NCBI GenBank assembly: GCA_031257915.1
Contig: JAIRNR010000063.1
Location: 1-40,445 of the forward strand
Reading direction: 5' to 3'
Origin: Bacteroidales bacterium
GTDB taxonomy: Bacteria > Bacteroidota > Bacteroidia > Bacteroidales > P3
DNA: 40,445 bases
Part shown: piece by piece, positions 8,773-16,437 of the stretch
Numbering within the stretch: position 1 is the first letter of the stretch
Layout of the letters: every line of letters starts with the position of its first letter
Program-made: the position numbers and the translations under genes
Notes under the pieces: generated by a model
The model's input: only the letters and a program-made list of their open reading frames with translations
Told to the model about the DNA's origin: nothing
Database searches by the model: none

Positions 8773-10067
8773 GAAATGCTATTAAAAAGTTGATAAAGTG
8801 GAAATTAGATAAAAATAAAAAACCGCTTATATTTTTAGGGGCAAGGCAGGTAGGTAAAACTTGGCTTTTGCGGGAGTTTGGAAAGACTGAATACAGGCAA
8901 ATGGTATATGTAAATTTTGAAGATAAGAATGCTCCTAAAAGTATTTTTATGGAAAATTTTGATATTGACCGAATTATAGCAGGATTAAACGCTTTCGCAA
9001 ATTTGAAAATTACGCCTGAGGATACTTTGCTTGTATTTGACGAAATTCAAGCCGCGCCGCACGGTATCACTTCGTTGAAATATTTTTACGAAGAAAACCC
9101 TGAATATCACATAATTGCTGCAGGTTCGCTGCTTGGTATCAATTTGCATCCCGATGAGTCGTTTCCGGTAGGAAAAGTTAATTTTCTAAATCTCTTTCCA
9201 TTAAATTTCACTGAATTTTTGTTGGCTGCAGGTGAAAACGGACTGGTAGAATTGCTTGAAAAGCACGATTGGGAATTAGTGAACAGTTTTAGTACCAAAT
9301 TGATAAATTACCTGCGTTACTATTTTTATGTAGGCGGAATGCCCGAAGCTGTACAAAATTTCGTGCAAACCCGCGACTGGCGACAAGTACGTAAAATTCA
9401 AAATGAAATATTGACGGCTTATGAAAGAGATTTTTCAAAACACGCCCCAAAAGAAATTGTGCCTCGTATAAATATGGTTTGGCGCAGTTTGCCGTCACAG
9501 CTGGCAAAGGAAAATAAAAAATTTATCTACGGTGTAGTAAGAGACGGCGCACGAGCAAAAGACTTTGAATTGGCAATTCGGTGGCTCGTTGATGCAGGTT
9601 TGCTGTTGCAGTGTTATAAAATCTCAAAGCCGGCACTACCGCTTGCAGCGTATCAGGATTTATCGGTTTTCAAACTTTTCCATAATGATATTGGTCTGCT
9701 TGGCGCAATGTCTAAATTAAGTGCAAAAACCATTATCGACGGAAATGACATTTTTACTGAATTTAAGGGAGCATTAACAGAACAATATGTAATTCAGCAA
9801 CTCAAACTGAACGAAGATTTAGCCATTTATTATTTTTCGGCAGACGATTCGAGTTCCGAAGTTGATTTTGTCGTTCAAAATGAAGAGGATGAAGTGATTC
9901 CTGTTGAAGTGAAGGCGGGCGAAAATTTGCGGGCAAAAAGTTTCAAATTTTTCTGCGAAAAATATAAACCCAAAAACGCCATAAGAACTTCACTGTCCGA
10001 TTACAGGCAGGAAAGTTGGATGACAAATATTCCGCTATATATTATTGAAAATTACTTTAGGGCTTAA
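8766..10067 (+). CDS. AAA ATPase with DUF4143 nuclease-like C-terminal domain
   Basis: The 433-residue protein has a P-loop GARQVGKT at residues 25-32, a Walker B strand LLVFDE at 88-93 and a sensor-like IIAAGSLLG at 116-124, matching the AAA_14 domain. The C-terminal third matches DUF4143: GALTEQYVIQQL, then a PD-(D/E)XK-like arrangement SSEVDFVV...VIPVEVKAG with the expected D and ExK residues. Such ATPases are abundant in multiple copies in Bacteroidota and archaea; their biological role is not established, and defence, mobile-element or addiction-like roles have been proposed. The length is normal and all ATPase motifs are intact. The start codon at 8766 is the first ATG in frame and lies inside the fourth unit of a tandem repeat. 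It is convergent with the next ATPase, with only 27 bases between the stop codons. Confidence 0.88.
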   Translation: MYRNAIKKLIKWKLDKNKKPLIFLGARQVGKTWLLREFGKTEYRQMVYVNFEDKNAPKSIFMENFDIDRIIAGLNAFANLKITPEDTLLVFDEIQAAPHGITSLKYFYEENPEYHIIAAGSLLGINLHPDESFPVGKVNFLNLFPLNFTEFLLAAGENGLVELLEKHDWELVNSFSTKLINYLRYYFYVGGMPEAVQNFVQTRDWRQVRKIQNEILTAYERDFSKHAPKEIVPRINMVWRSLPSQLAKENKKFIYGVVRDGARAKDFELAIRWLVDAGLLLQCYKISKPALPLAAYQDLSVFKLFHNDIGLLGAMSKLSAKTIIDGNDIFTEFKGALTEQYVIQQLKLNEDLAIYYFSADDSSSEVDFVVQNEEDEVIPVEVKAGENLRAKSFKFFCEKYKPKNAIRTSLSDYRQESWMTNIPLYIIENYFRA

Positions 10068-10094
10068 AAGACAAAAAAGAGGGCAGTGTATATA

Positions 10095-11405
10095 TTACAT
10101 ATCTTCCATTGACAGGGGTATAAAACTTGCTTTGTAATCGGGATAGTTTGCGAGAATATTCTGTGATTTTTTTTTGAGAGAATCAAGATTTATTCTCTTT
10201 TTATTCCGTTTGACTTCGTAAAAATTTATGATTTTTTTTATATCATTAACAGCAATAATATCTATCTCATTTTCGCCTTTCCTGTCCCAATACGACTGAA
10301 TATCGGAAAATTTCTTTGATTCCTTTAGCTTTTCTTTAAAATATTTTTCAAGTATTATTCCGCTATACGTTTCATAGTCGCGTTTTACAATATCCTTTAC
10401 ATATTCCAAATTTCCTATCTCAACAGCACTTCTATACTTATAAATAAAGCGAAACCAAAAGTTTAAAAAACAATCTTCAATAATATATTTATTACTTCTG
10501 CTCCCCTCTTTCGCACCAAACGGACGTTTTCTTTTTATTATACCGTATTCATCTTCCAATCTTGTTAAAAAGCCGCCCGTATCAAAACCTAAAATACTTT
10601 CTATGGAACTCCTGTCTGTTTTTGATGAAGCAATTAAAGATAATATTGAAAAATATGTGCCGTAATCCTTACCAAATTCATCTACTAAAACATCTTTTCC
10701 CTCACTGAGAAAAAAGGATCCAGCCGTAAAAATACTGTCAAACATTGCATTTTTAGATAAGGCGGAAATATCTACCAACTGTTCGGTATATTTGGCAATC
10801 CCCCCTGTGAGCATAAAAAACGACAATAAATCCTCATTCTTATATTTACTGTTATTCTCTGCAAGGATTTCTTTAATCGTTGATATATTAAAGGTATCAA
10901 TAAATAATTTTGATGTTGCGCGTCCGTACAGAGGCTCTTTATAATTTTCAAATATACGCTTCATCATTGAATATATGGAGCCGCATATTACTAAGTTTAT
11001 TTTTGAATTATTTTTGCCGGAATCCCATACATTTTGCATTTCACTGAAAATAGCCTCATTTACTTTGTTCAACTCTTGAAATTCATCTAAAATAAGAGTG
11101 AAACGCTTTGTTTCGGATTGCTTCATAAGAAAAGCAAATAAACTTTTAAATGTTTTTATTTCTCCAAAAACATTTATGTTTAAGACATGTTCGACCTGTT
11201 GAATAAATTCCTCACACAGCAAGGATTCTGTTTTTCTCTCTATAAAAAAATAGAGAACAGGAGTTGCGGTAAATGCCTGTTTTAATATTGCTGTTTTCCC
11301 TACTCTGCGTCTTCCCATTACAACAGTCATTTGAGCATTTTTTTTTGCTCTTGCCTCTATTTCTTTTAATGCGGCAATTTCTGATTTTCTGTTATAAAAC
11401 CTCAT
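10095..11405 (-). CDS. Archaeal-type AAA ATPase with DUF234 C-terminal domain
   Basis: The 436-residue protein begins MRFYNRKSEIAALKEIE, the typical start of the ATPase family PF01637. The P-loop GRRRVGKT is at residues 31-38 and Walker B LILDEF at 104-109, followed by a sensor VICGS and a YGRATSKL segment. A winged-helix-like middle (about 250-300, with SIESILGFDTGGFLTRLE) precedes a DUF234 C-terminus (KYIIEDCFLNFWFRFIY). That domain ends in a nuclease-like ENEIDIIAVND...INFYEVKR, which keeps the D and ExK residues. It is intact and of normal length. Its role is unknown. It is not a close relative of the neighbouring DUF4143 ATPase, although the overall plan (P-loop plus nuclease-like tail) is the same. 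Its 3' end contains a 14-base sequence also found at 8597-8610. Confidence 0.88.
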   Translation of the reverse strand: MRFYNRKSEIAALKEIEARAKKNAQMTVVMGRRRVGKTAILKQAFTATPVLYFFIERKTESLLCEEFIQQVEHVLNINVFGEIKTFKSLFAFLMKQSETKRFTLILDEFQELNKVNEAIFSEMQNVWDSGKNNSKINLVICGSIYSMMKRIFENYKEPLYGRATSKLFIDTFNISTIKEILAENNSKYKNEDLLSFFMLTGGIAKYTEQLVDISALSKNAMFDSIFTAGSFFLSEGKDVLVDEFGKDYGTYFSILSLIASSKTDRSSIESILGFDTGGFLTRLEDEYGIIKRKRPFGAKEGSRSNKYIIEDCFLNFWFRFIYKYRSAVEIGNLEYVKDIVKRDYETYSGIILEKYFKEKLKESKKFSDIQSYWDRKGENEIDIIAVNDIKKIINFYEVKRNKKRINLDSLKKKSQNILANYPDYKASFIPLSMEDM

Positions 11406-11414
11406 TGTATATAT

Positions 11415-11889
11415 GTTTATATGCTTACGAAATGTAGATTACCGTAAGCCTCGAACTGTTCTATTATGTTGTGGTGCTGCGGGTTTATATGTTTACGAAA
11501 TGCAGATTACCGTAACCTGCATTTCGTTACAAATATACGAAAAAATATTAAGTTCCGACAGGTAACACAGGGGTAGTATCGGGAATGGTGCTACGGGTTT
11601 ATATGCTTACGAAATGTGAATTACCGTAACCTGCATTTCGTTACTGATATATGAAAAAATATTAAGCTCCGACTGGTAACACAGGGGTAATGTCGGGAAT
11701 GGTGTTGCGGGTTTACATGCTTACGAAATGTGGATTACCGTAACCTGTATTTCGTTGCTGATATATGAAAAAATATTAAGTTCCGACAGGTAACACAGGG
11801 GTAGTATCGGGAATGGTGCTACGGGTTTATATGTTTACGAAATGTGGATTACCGTAACCTGCATTTCGTTATTGATATATGAAAAAATA
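11415..11889 (-). repeat. 114-bp tandem repeat copying the 3' end of the batE-like gene
   Basis: Three units of exactly 114 bases (11548-11661, 11662-11775, 11776-11889) abut the gene end at 11890; a further partial unit (11479-11547) and a shortened degenerate one (from 11415) lie beyond. On the minus strand each unit ends with about 35 bases matching the last codons and stop codon of the gene at 11890 (gene end VLPVGT-stop; unit reading PVLPVGT-stop). Each unit also carries a palindrome, perfect in the copy at 11495-11527 (ACGAAATGCAG, 11-base loop, CTGCATTTCGT) and kept in the others with small changes. The array fills the 484-base gap to the ATPase at 11405. No promoter for that ATPase stands out. 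Confidence 0.9.
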
Positions 11890-12762
11890 TTAAGTTCCGA
11901 CAGGTAAAACAAGGGCAACATCAGGGGCGGCGACCCAGCCCTTTTCGCCATTGGGGAGCTGCACTTTGTAGTAAGTGCCTATTTGGTCTAATATTTGAAG
12001 TTTGGTGCCTGCATGGATTACAGTCTTGACGATGGGGCTACTTGCCGAGTTTGCCCGACCGCCGGAAGTTAGGGCTGGGTCGCCGCCTGCGCCCGCAAAA
12101 GCGTTCGGATCGGCTTCCGGCTCCGACAACAAATCAACGGCGCGGGTCATTACTATTGCGGTTTTTTCGGTTTCGCGGTAATAAGTACTGAATGCCGCCG
12201 CAACTGAAAAGCCCGTCAACAACAGAAATACTATGCCTGTGTAAAACGACGTGCGCTTCACCCTGTATGACGGAAAAAGTGTATAGAAAAAAGCACTTAA
12301 AAGAAATAATGCTATAAAACCAACTGTAATAAAAGCCCATGCGGCAGAGGAAAATATACCTGTTATATTTTTCCAAAAGGTGATTATTTTCAGTTCGGGC
12401 ATCTGCTCAAATCTGTCTTGAATCTTGCTGTTTGCTAAAGCAAGGTTATTCAAATTGTCTTCATTGCGCGGATTCAGGCGGGCGGCGCGTTCGTAATTGA
12501 GAATTGCACGCGGATAGTCGCCTTTGCGAAAGTATGTATTACCCAAATTGTAATATACTTCAAATGCCTCACTGCCCGACAGCACTATCGCCTCATATTC
12601 ATCGGCAGCGACAGCGTAATTCTTTTGGTTATAGGCATAGTTGCCGTTTTCAAAATGCTGCTTTTGCTCTTTCTGAATATCGGAACAGGAACAGAGTACA
12701 AAACAAAAGCAAGCGCAAAACGTAAGAGATACCACTATTTTCATTTGATATATTCGTTTCAT
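11890..12762 (-). CDS. BatE-like membrane protein with TPR and SH3 domains
   Basis: The 290-residue protein has an N-terminal hydrophobic stretch with a lipobox-like LCSC (Cys26). TPR repeats follow at about 34-113 (YYNLGNTYFRKGDYPRAILNYERA is the clearest). Two membrane helices lie at about 135-163 and 172-194, and a C-terminal SH3-like domain at about 245-285 (AGTKLQILDQIGTYYKVQL, then EKGWV). This matches BatE of the Bacteroides aerotolerance (bat) operon. Here it stands alone without batA-batD. A Gly/Ala/Ser-rich segment at about 215-243, just before the SH3 domain, looks inserted and contains an inverted copy of coding sequence from the SH3 end. The start could be Met1 or Met7; both keep the signal. 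The 3' end is repeated in tandem downstream. A weak TAACTTCG on the minus strand (12772-12779) may be its promoter. Confidence 0.75.
   Translation of the reverse strand: MKRIYQMKIVVSLTFCACFCFVLCSCSDIQKEQKQHFENGNYAYNQKNYAVAADEYEAIVLSGSEAFEVYYNLGNTYFRKGDYPRAILNYERAARLNPRNEDNLNNLALANSKIQDRFEQMPELKIITFWKNITGIFSSAAWAFITVGFIALFLLSAFFYTLFPSYRVKRTSFYTGIVFLLLTGFSVAAAFSTYYRETEKTAIVMTRAVDLLSEPEADPNAFAGAGGDPALTSGGRANSASSPIVKTVIHAGTKLQILDQIGTYYKVQLPNGEKGWVAAPDVALVLPVGT
11926..12087. repeat. 17-bp inverted repeat inside the batE-like gene
   Basis: The 17 bases at 11926-11942 (GGCGGCGACCCAGCCCT) recur as a perfect reverse complement at 12071-12087, 128 bases apart. The first arm encodes the conserved GWVAA of the SH3 domain; the second lies in the Gly/Ala-rich insertion and reads GGDPAL. 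The GC content of the arms is far above that of the surrounding gene. Confidence 0.9.
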
Positions 12763-12812
12763 ACTTTACGAAGTTACGAAAATTTTAATTGCGGGGCTCA
12801 CATTAACATCCG

Positions 12813-12948
12813 GGGTCAACGCATTTAAAATCTTTAAACAATTGATTATAAGGCATTTATGAAGATTATTTTTGATGAAAATTTATAAAAATTTACGCCT
12901 ATAATCCATTCATTATCAGCGAATTATCTCATTTAAATGCGTTGACCC
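12813..12948. mobile_element. MITE-like element with 17-bp terminal inverted repeats
   Basis: GGGTCAACGCATTTAAA at 12813-12829 and its perfect reverse complement at 12932-12948 enclose 102 AT-rich bases with no ORF. No target-site duplication is visible. A near-copy of the right arm plus two bases (19 bases, 2 mismatches) occurs at 8578-8596, so the motif is dispersed. It could be a miniature transposable element or a large hairpin used as transcript end for both divergent flanks. Inference from structure only. Confidence 0.4.
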
Positions 12949-13056
12949 TGTGAGACTGCCTGATTTAACTTCTTTCCACGAATTTTCCTCACTGGTACAA
13001 ATCATAGAAATGCGAATACCTGTTAACATTTTTTTGAAAAACGACAATCTGAATTG

Positions 13057-13483
13057 CACGTGCAAAGCAAACTTGTTTGCTCTGCGCTTAACTTAATCGT
13101 AACTTTATTCACTTCGCTCATGAAGGTACTTCGTTTCGGCAGAGCAAACAAGTTTGCTCTGCGCTTTCCGCTACAGCAAATGCACTTGCTTTACACTCAA
13201 CTCAATCATACCTTTACTCGCTTCGCTCATGAAGGTACTTCGTTTCGGCAGAGCAAACAAGTTTGCTCTGCGCTTTCCGCTACAGCAAATGCACTTGCTT
13301 TACACTCAACTCAATCATACCTTTATTCGCTTCGCTCATGAAGGTACTTCGTTTCGGCAGAGCAAACAAGTTTACTCTGCGCTTTCCGCTACAGCAAATG
13401 AAAAATAAATTTTCCATTTGCTTCCGCTCCAAGCGTGCAAAAGCAAATAAATTTGCTTTGCTCTCAACTTAATCGTACCTTTG
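13057..13483 (+). repeat. 109-bp tandem repeat with embedded palindromes and decayed promoter copies
   Basis: The anchor CTCATGAAGGTACTTCG occurs at 13117, 13226 and 13335, exactly 109 bases apart, with nearly identical sequence between. Each unit holds a 24-base palindrome (GCAGAGCAAAC, AA, GTTTGCTCTGC) at 13139-13162 and 13248-13271, with one mutated arm at 13357-13380. Each also has a segment ending TCATACCTTTA or CGTAACTTTA that matches the proS -7 region CGTACCTTTG except for the last G. A shorter degenerate unit lies at about 13057-13138. The last segment diverges and carries the intact promoter. Confidence 0.88.
13452..13483 (+). promoter_or_regulatory. proS promoter
   Basis: TTTG at 13452-13455, a 20-base spacer, then TACCTTTG at 13476-13483 followed by CC, a very good match to the Bacteroidota consensus. 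The proS start codon is 21 bases further on. It is the last and only intact member of a series of tandemly repeated promoter-like segments. Confidence 0.8.
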
Positions 13484-13504
13484 CCGAATTAAAAAAGTTG
13501 TATT

Positions 13505-14977
13505 ATGGCAAAAGATTTTACGTCAAGAGAAGAACATTATTCGGAATGGTATAACGACCTTGTACAACGTGCCGATTTAGCTGAAAATTCAGCCGTGCGC
13601 GGTTGCATGGTTATTAAACCTTACGGTTATGCTATATGGGAAAAAATGCAGGCAGCACTCGACAAAATGTTTAAAGATACAGGTCATCAAAACGCATATT
13701 TTCCACTTTTCATTCCCAAATCATTTTTCAGTCGTGAAGCATCACATGTTGAAGGTTTTGCGAAAGAGTGCGCTGTTGTTACACATTATCGTTTAAAAAA
13801 CAACCCCGACGGAAGTGGTATTATAGTTGATGATACCGCAAAATTGGAAGAGGAACTTATTGTGAGACCTACCTCAGAAACAATCATCTGGAACACTTAT
13901 AAAGGATGGATACAGTCGTACCGCGACCTGCCGATACTTGTTAATCAATGGGCAAACGTTGTCCGCTGGGAAATGCGCACACGCCTTTTTCTGCGTACAG
14001 CCGAATTTTTGTGGCAAGAGGGGCATACTGCTCACGCCACGAGTGAGGAAGCCAAAGAGGAGGCACGGCGTATGCTTGACGTTTATGCCGATTTTGCCGA
14101 AAATTTTATGGCAATGCCTGTAATAAAAGGTGTAAAAACGCCAAATGAACGCTTTGCCGGTGCGCTTGACACCTACTGTATTGAAGCAATGATGCAGGAC
14201 GGCAGAGCATTGCAGGCAGGTACATCACACTTTTTGGGACAGAATTTTGCAAAAGCGTTTGACGTTACATTTTTGAGTAAAGAAAATAAACTTGAACACG
14301 TTTGGGCGTCGTCATGGGGAGTATCTACCCGCCTGATGGGTGCGCTTATTATGACACATTCCGACGATTACGGTTTGGTTTTACCACCCAAATTAGCACC
14401 GGTACAGGTTGTGATTATCCCCATTTATAAAACAGATGAACAACTGAAACAAATTTCGGAAAAAGTTGCCGAAATCAAGACACGGTTAGAGGCAAAAGGT
14501 ATCAGCGTAAAATACGACAGCCGTGATAACCAGAAACCGGGCTGGAAATTTACCGAATACGAGTTTAAAGGTGTTCCTGTTCGTCTTGCTGTCGGTCCGC
14601 GCGATATGGAAAACGGTACTGTTGAAGTTTGTAGGCGCGATACCTGCAAAAAATCAATCCACAATGTAGTTGAACTTGAAACACTCGTCCCTCAATTGCT
14701 TGATGAAATCCAGCAAGAACTCTTTAAACGTGCATTAAAACATCGTGAGGAAAATACTGTAAAAGTTGATAACTGGGATGAATTTAAAGACGCCGTTGCT
14801 GCTAACAAATTCGTAATGGCGCACTGGGACGGAAGCGGGGAAACGGAAGATAAAATCAAGGAAGAAACAAAAGCAACAATCCGTGCTATTCCATTCGATA
14901 CGATTGCAGAGGAAGGGAAATGCGTTTACAGCGGTAAACAATCGCATTGCAGAGTTCTTTTTGCAAAAGCGTATTAG
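13505..14977 (+). CDS. proS: Prolyl-tRNA synthetase, archaeal/eukaryotic-type (class IIa)
   Basis: The 490-residue cytosolic enzyme charges tRNA-Pro with proline using ATP. It starts [20 protein letters not shown], typical of the short ProS form without the editing insertion. The class II motifs are visible: motif 1 region around [15 protein letters not shown] (32-46), motif 2 with [20 protein letters not shown] (155-174), and motif 3 with [11 protein letters not shown] and [11 protein letters not shown] (271-296). The proline-recognition element PTSETIIW is at about 122-129. An anticodon-binding domain ([12 protein letters not shown] onward) and the C-terminal extension ending CRVLFAKAY complete it. 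The length matches the family. The strong promoter lies just upstream, behind a tandem repeat array. Confidence 0.97.
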   Translation: MAKDFTSREEHYSEWYNDLVQRADLAENSAVRGCMVIKPYGYAIWEKMQAALDKMFKDTGHQNAYFPLFIPKSFFSREASHVEGFAKECAVVTHYRLKNNPDGSGIIVDDTAKLEEELIVRPTSETIIWNTYKGWIQSYRDLPILVNQWANVVRWEMRTRLFLRTAEFLWQEGHTAHATSEEAKEEARRMLDVYADFAENFMAMPVIKGVKTPNERFAGALDTYCIEAMMQDGRALQAGTSHFLGQNFAKAFDVTFLSKENKLEHVWASSWGVSTRLMGALIMTHSDDYGLVLPPKLAPVQVVIIPIYKTDEQLKQISEKVAEIKTRLEAKGISVKYDSRDNQKPGWKFTEYEFKGVPVRLAVGPRDMENGTVEVCRRDTCKKSIHNVVELETLVPQLLDEIQQELFKRALKHREENTVKVDNWDEFKDAVAANKFVMAHWDGSGETEDKIKEETKATIRAIPFDTIAEEGKCVYSGKQSHCRVLFAKAY

Positions 14978-15098
14978 TATTGACGTTGCGGTATGTGCTG
15001 TGACGCTATTTTATGTATTAGTATGAAATGAAATTTGACATTAAAACGGCTTTCAATTATGAATTCCATCTGTCCTTAATTAACAATTTATAATCATA

Positions 15099-15665
15099 AT
15101 GAAATATCTTATAGTCGGACTTGGAAATACGGGAAAAGAATACGAGGGAACACGTCACAATGCGGGATTTATGGTACTTGACGCTTTTGCGAAACAGGCA
15201 GATTCACCGTTTATCACTGAGCGTTATGCATCAAGGTCTGTAACAAAAATCAAGGGACAGACATTGGTTTTAATCAAACCGACAACTTACATGAACCTGA
15301 GTGGAAATGCGGTAAGTTACTGGATGATGATGGAACGCATTCCGATTGAAAATATTCTAATAATTGTTGATGATATTGCGCTCGATACAGGCGTATTGCG
15401 TTTGCGTCCCGCAGGCAGTGCAGGCGGACATAACGGACTTGAACATATATCAAAAATACTCAATACAAATGCTTATGCACGGTTGCGTATCGGTATCGGC
15501 GGCAATTTTTCCAAAGGACATCAGAGCGATTATGTTCTCGGCAGATTTAAATCCGATGAACTTCAATTGCTTGAACTCAAAATTGATACGGCAACAGAAA
15601 TTATAAAAAGTTTTGTGCTAATCGGATTGGACAAGACAATGAATACATTTAACGGAAAATCGTAA
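15099..15665 (+). CDS. pth: Peptidyl-tRNA hydrolase
   Basis: The 188-residue enzyme cleaves peptidyl-tRNA released from stalled ribosomes so that the tRNA can be reused. It begins MKYLIVGLGNTGKEYEGTRH. Catalytic and substrate residues of the bacterial Pth family are in place: N10, H20, N66 in YMNLSG, D92 in IIVDDIALDTG and N112 in SAGGHNGL. The length is normal. It lies 121 bases after proS with no clear promoter between, so it may be read from the proS promoter. The next gene starts 10 bases after its stop codon. Confidence 0.97.
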   Translation: MKYLIVGLGNTGKEYEGTRHNAGFMVLDAFAKQADSPFITERYASRSVTKIKGQTLVLIKPTTYMNLSGNAVSYWMMMERIPIENILIIVDDIALDTGVLRLRPAGSAGGHNGLEHISKILNTNAYARLRIGIGGNFSKGHQSDYVLGRFKSDELQLLELKIDTATEIIKSFVLIGLDKTMNTFNGKS

Positions 15666-15675
15666 CTTTGCCGAG

Positions 15676-16437
15676 ATGGGATTTCTAAATATACTATCAA
15701 AAAATAAAAAGCAAAACGAATCCGCTACTGCATCAAAAGAGATCTTGGATGGCGTGCGGCGTTTTTCCACAACAAAAGCGGCAGATATCATGCGTCCTCG
15801 AATTGAAGTTACAGGCGTTGATATTACTGCTGACTTTGACGAATTAAAAAAAATATTTATAGATTCGGGATATTCCCGTATTCCTGTTTACAGAGACAAT
15901 TTAGACAGTATTGAGGGAATTTTTTATATCAAAGATATACTTCCATATCTGAATGAAAATGCAGGTTTTAAATGGACAAAACTTATTCGTTCGGCAGTGT
16001 TTGTTATAGAAAACGAGCGCATAAGTTTCGTTCTGAAAAAGATGCAATCGGGCAAAATGCACATTGCCGTTGTCGTTGATGAATACGGAGGCACAAGCGG
16101 AATTGTTACGCTTGAAGATATTCTTGAAGAACTTGTAGGTGATATTGCAGACGAAGCCGATACAAAAGATGATGTTCATTTTTTCAAAAAAATAGACGAT
16201 AACACTTTCCTTATTGATGCACGCATTCCGTTGCATGACTTTTCCAAAATGTTTAATCTGGATGATAACTTTTTTGAACAGCACAATGGAGAATTCGAAT
16301 CGCTTGCGGGACTTATCCTTGAAAAACTTCAGCGTATTCCCCAAAAAGACGAAAGCATCAGTATCCCTCCCTTCACTTTTGCGGTAGAGGAAATCAATGC
16401 ACAAAAAATTCGTATAATTAAAGTAATAAAAACATGA
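15676..16437 (+). CDS. CBS-pair and CorC/HlyC-domain protein
   Basis: The 253-residue protein has two CBS motifs. The first begins KAADIMRPRIEVTGV (about 34-95). The second spans about 100-160, with KMHIAVVVDEYGGTSGIVTLEDILEELVGDI. A CorC_HlyC transporter-associated domain follows (about 170-250). It resembles the cytosolic half of GldE and CorC/YtfL-type proteins but has no N-terminal DUF21 membrane domain, so it is soluble like YbeX/CorC. In the family the CBS pair senses adenine nucleotides or Mg; YbeX is linked to ribosome and Mg homeostasis, which would fit the neighbouring pth, but this is inference. TAACTTTG at 15663-15670 resembles a -7 element but would give an almost leaderless start. 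The last 4 bases overlap the next start codon (ATGA), so the two genes are translationally coupled. Confidence 0.85.
   Translation: MGFLNILSKNKKQNESATASKEILDGVRRFSTTKAADIMRPRIEVTGVDITADFDELKKIFIDSGYSRIPVYRDNLDSIEGIFYIKDILPYLNENAGFKWTKLIRSAVFVIENERISFVLKKMQSGKMHIAVVVDEYGGTSGIVTLEDILEELVGDIADEADTKDDVHFFKKIDDNTFLIDARIPLHDFSKMFNLDDNFFEQHNGEFESLAGLILEKLQRIPQKDESISIPPFTFAVEEINAQKIRIIKVIKT

Larger units (their letters stand above)
12763..13504. other. Repeat-filled intergenic region between batE-like gene and proS
   Basis: This 742-base gap contains a 136-base element with 17-bp inverted ends (12813-12948), about 100 bases with nothing recognisable, and then the 109-bp tandem repeat ending at the proS promoter (13057-13483). 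Three overlapping open frames between 13054 and 13472 are translations of the repeat in different phases and are not genes. Confidence 0.8.

Noticed and set aside
13054-13472. Three overlapping open frames of 69-95 codons before proS
   Set aside because: They are translations of the 109-bp tandem repeat in different phases (the same peptide appears again and again), have no start context and no family features.
11415-13483. CRISPR-like reading of the repeat arrays
   Set aside because: Units of 109 and 114 bp are contiguous and near-identical without unique spacers, and no cas gene is present.
15663-15670. TAACTTTG as promoter of the CBS-domain gene
   Set aside because: No -33 element lies about 20 bases upstream, and transcription would begin at or after the start codon; the gene is probably read from upstream.
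15901-16404. 167-codon minus-strand frame
   Set aside because: It lies fully opposite the CBS/CorC gene, whose protein has clear domains; the reverse frame is Cys/Phe/Lys-rich without a family pattern.
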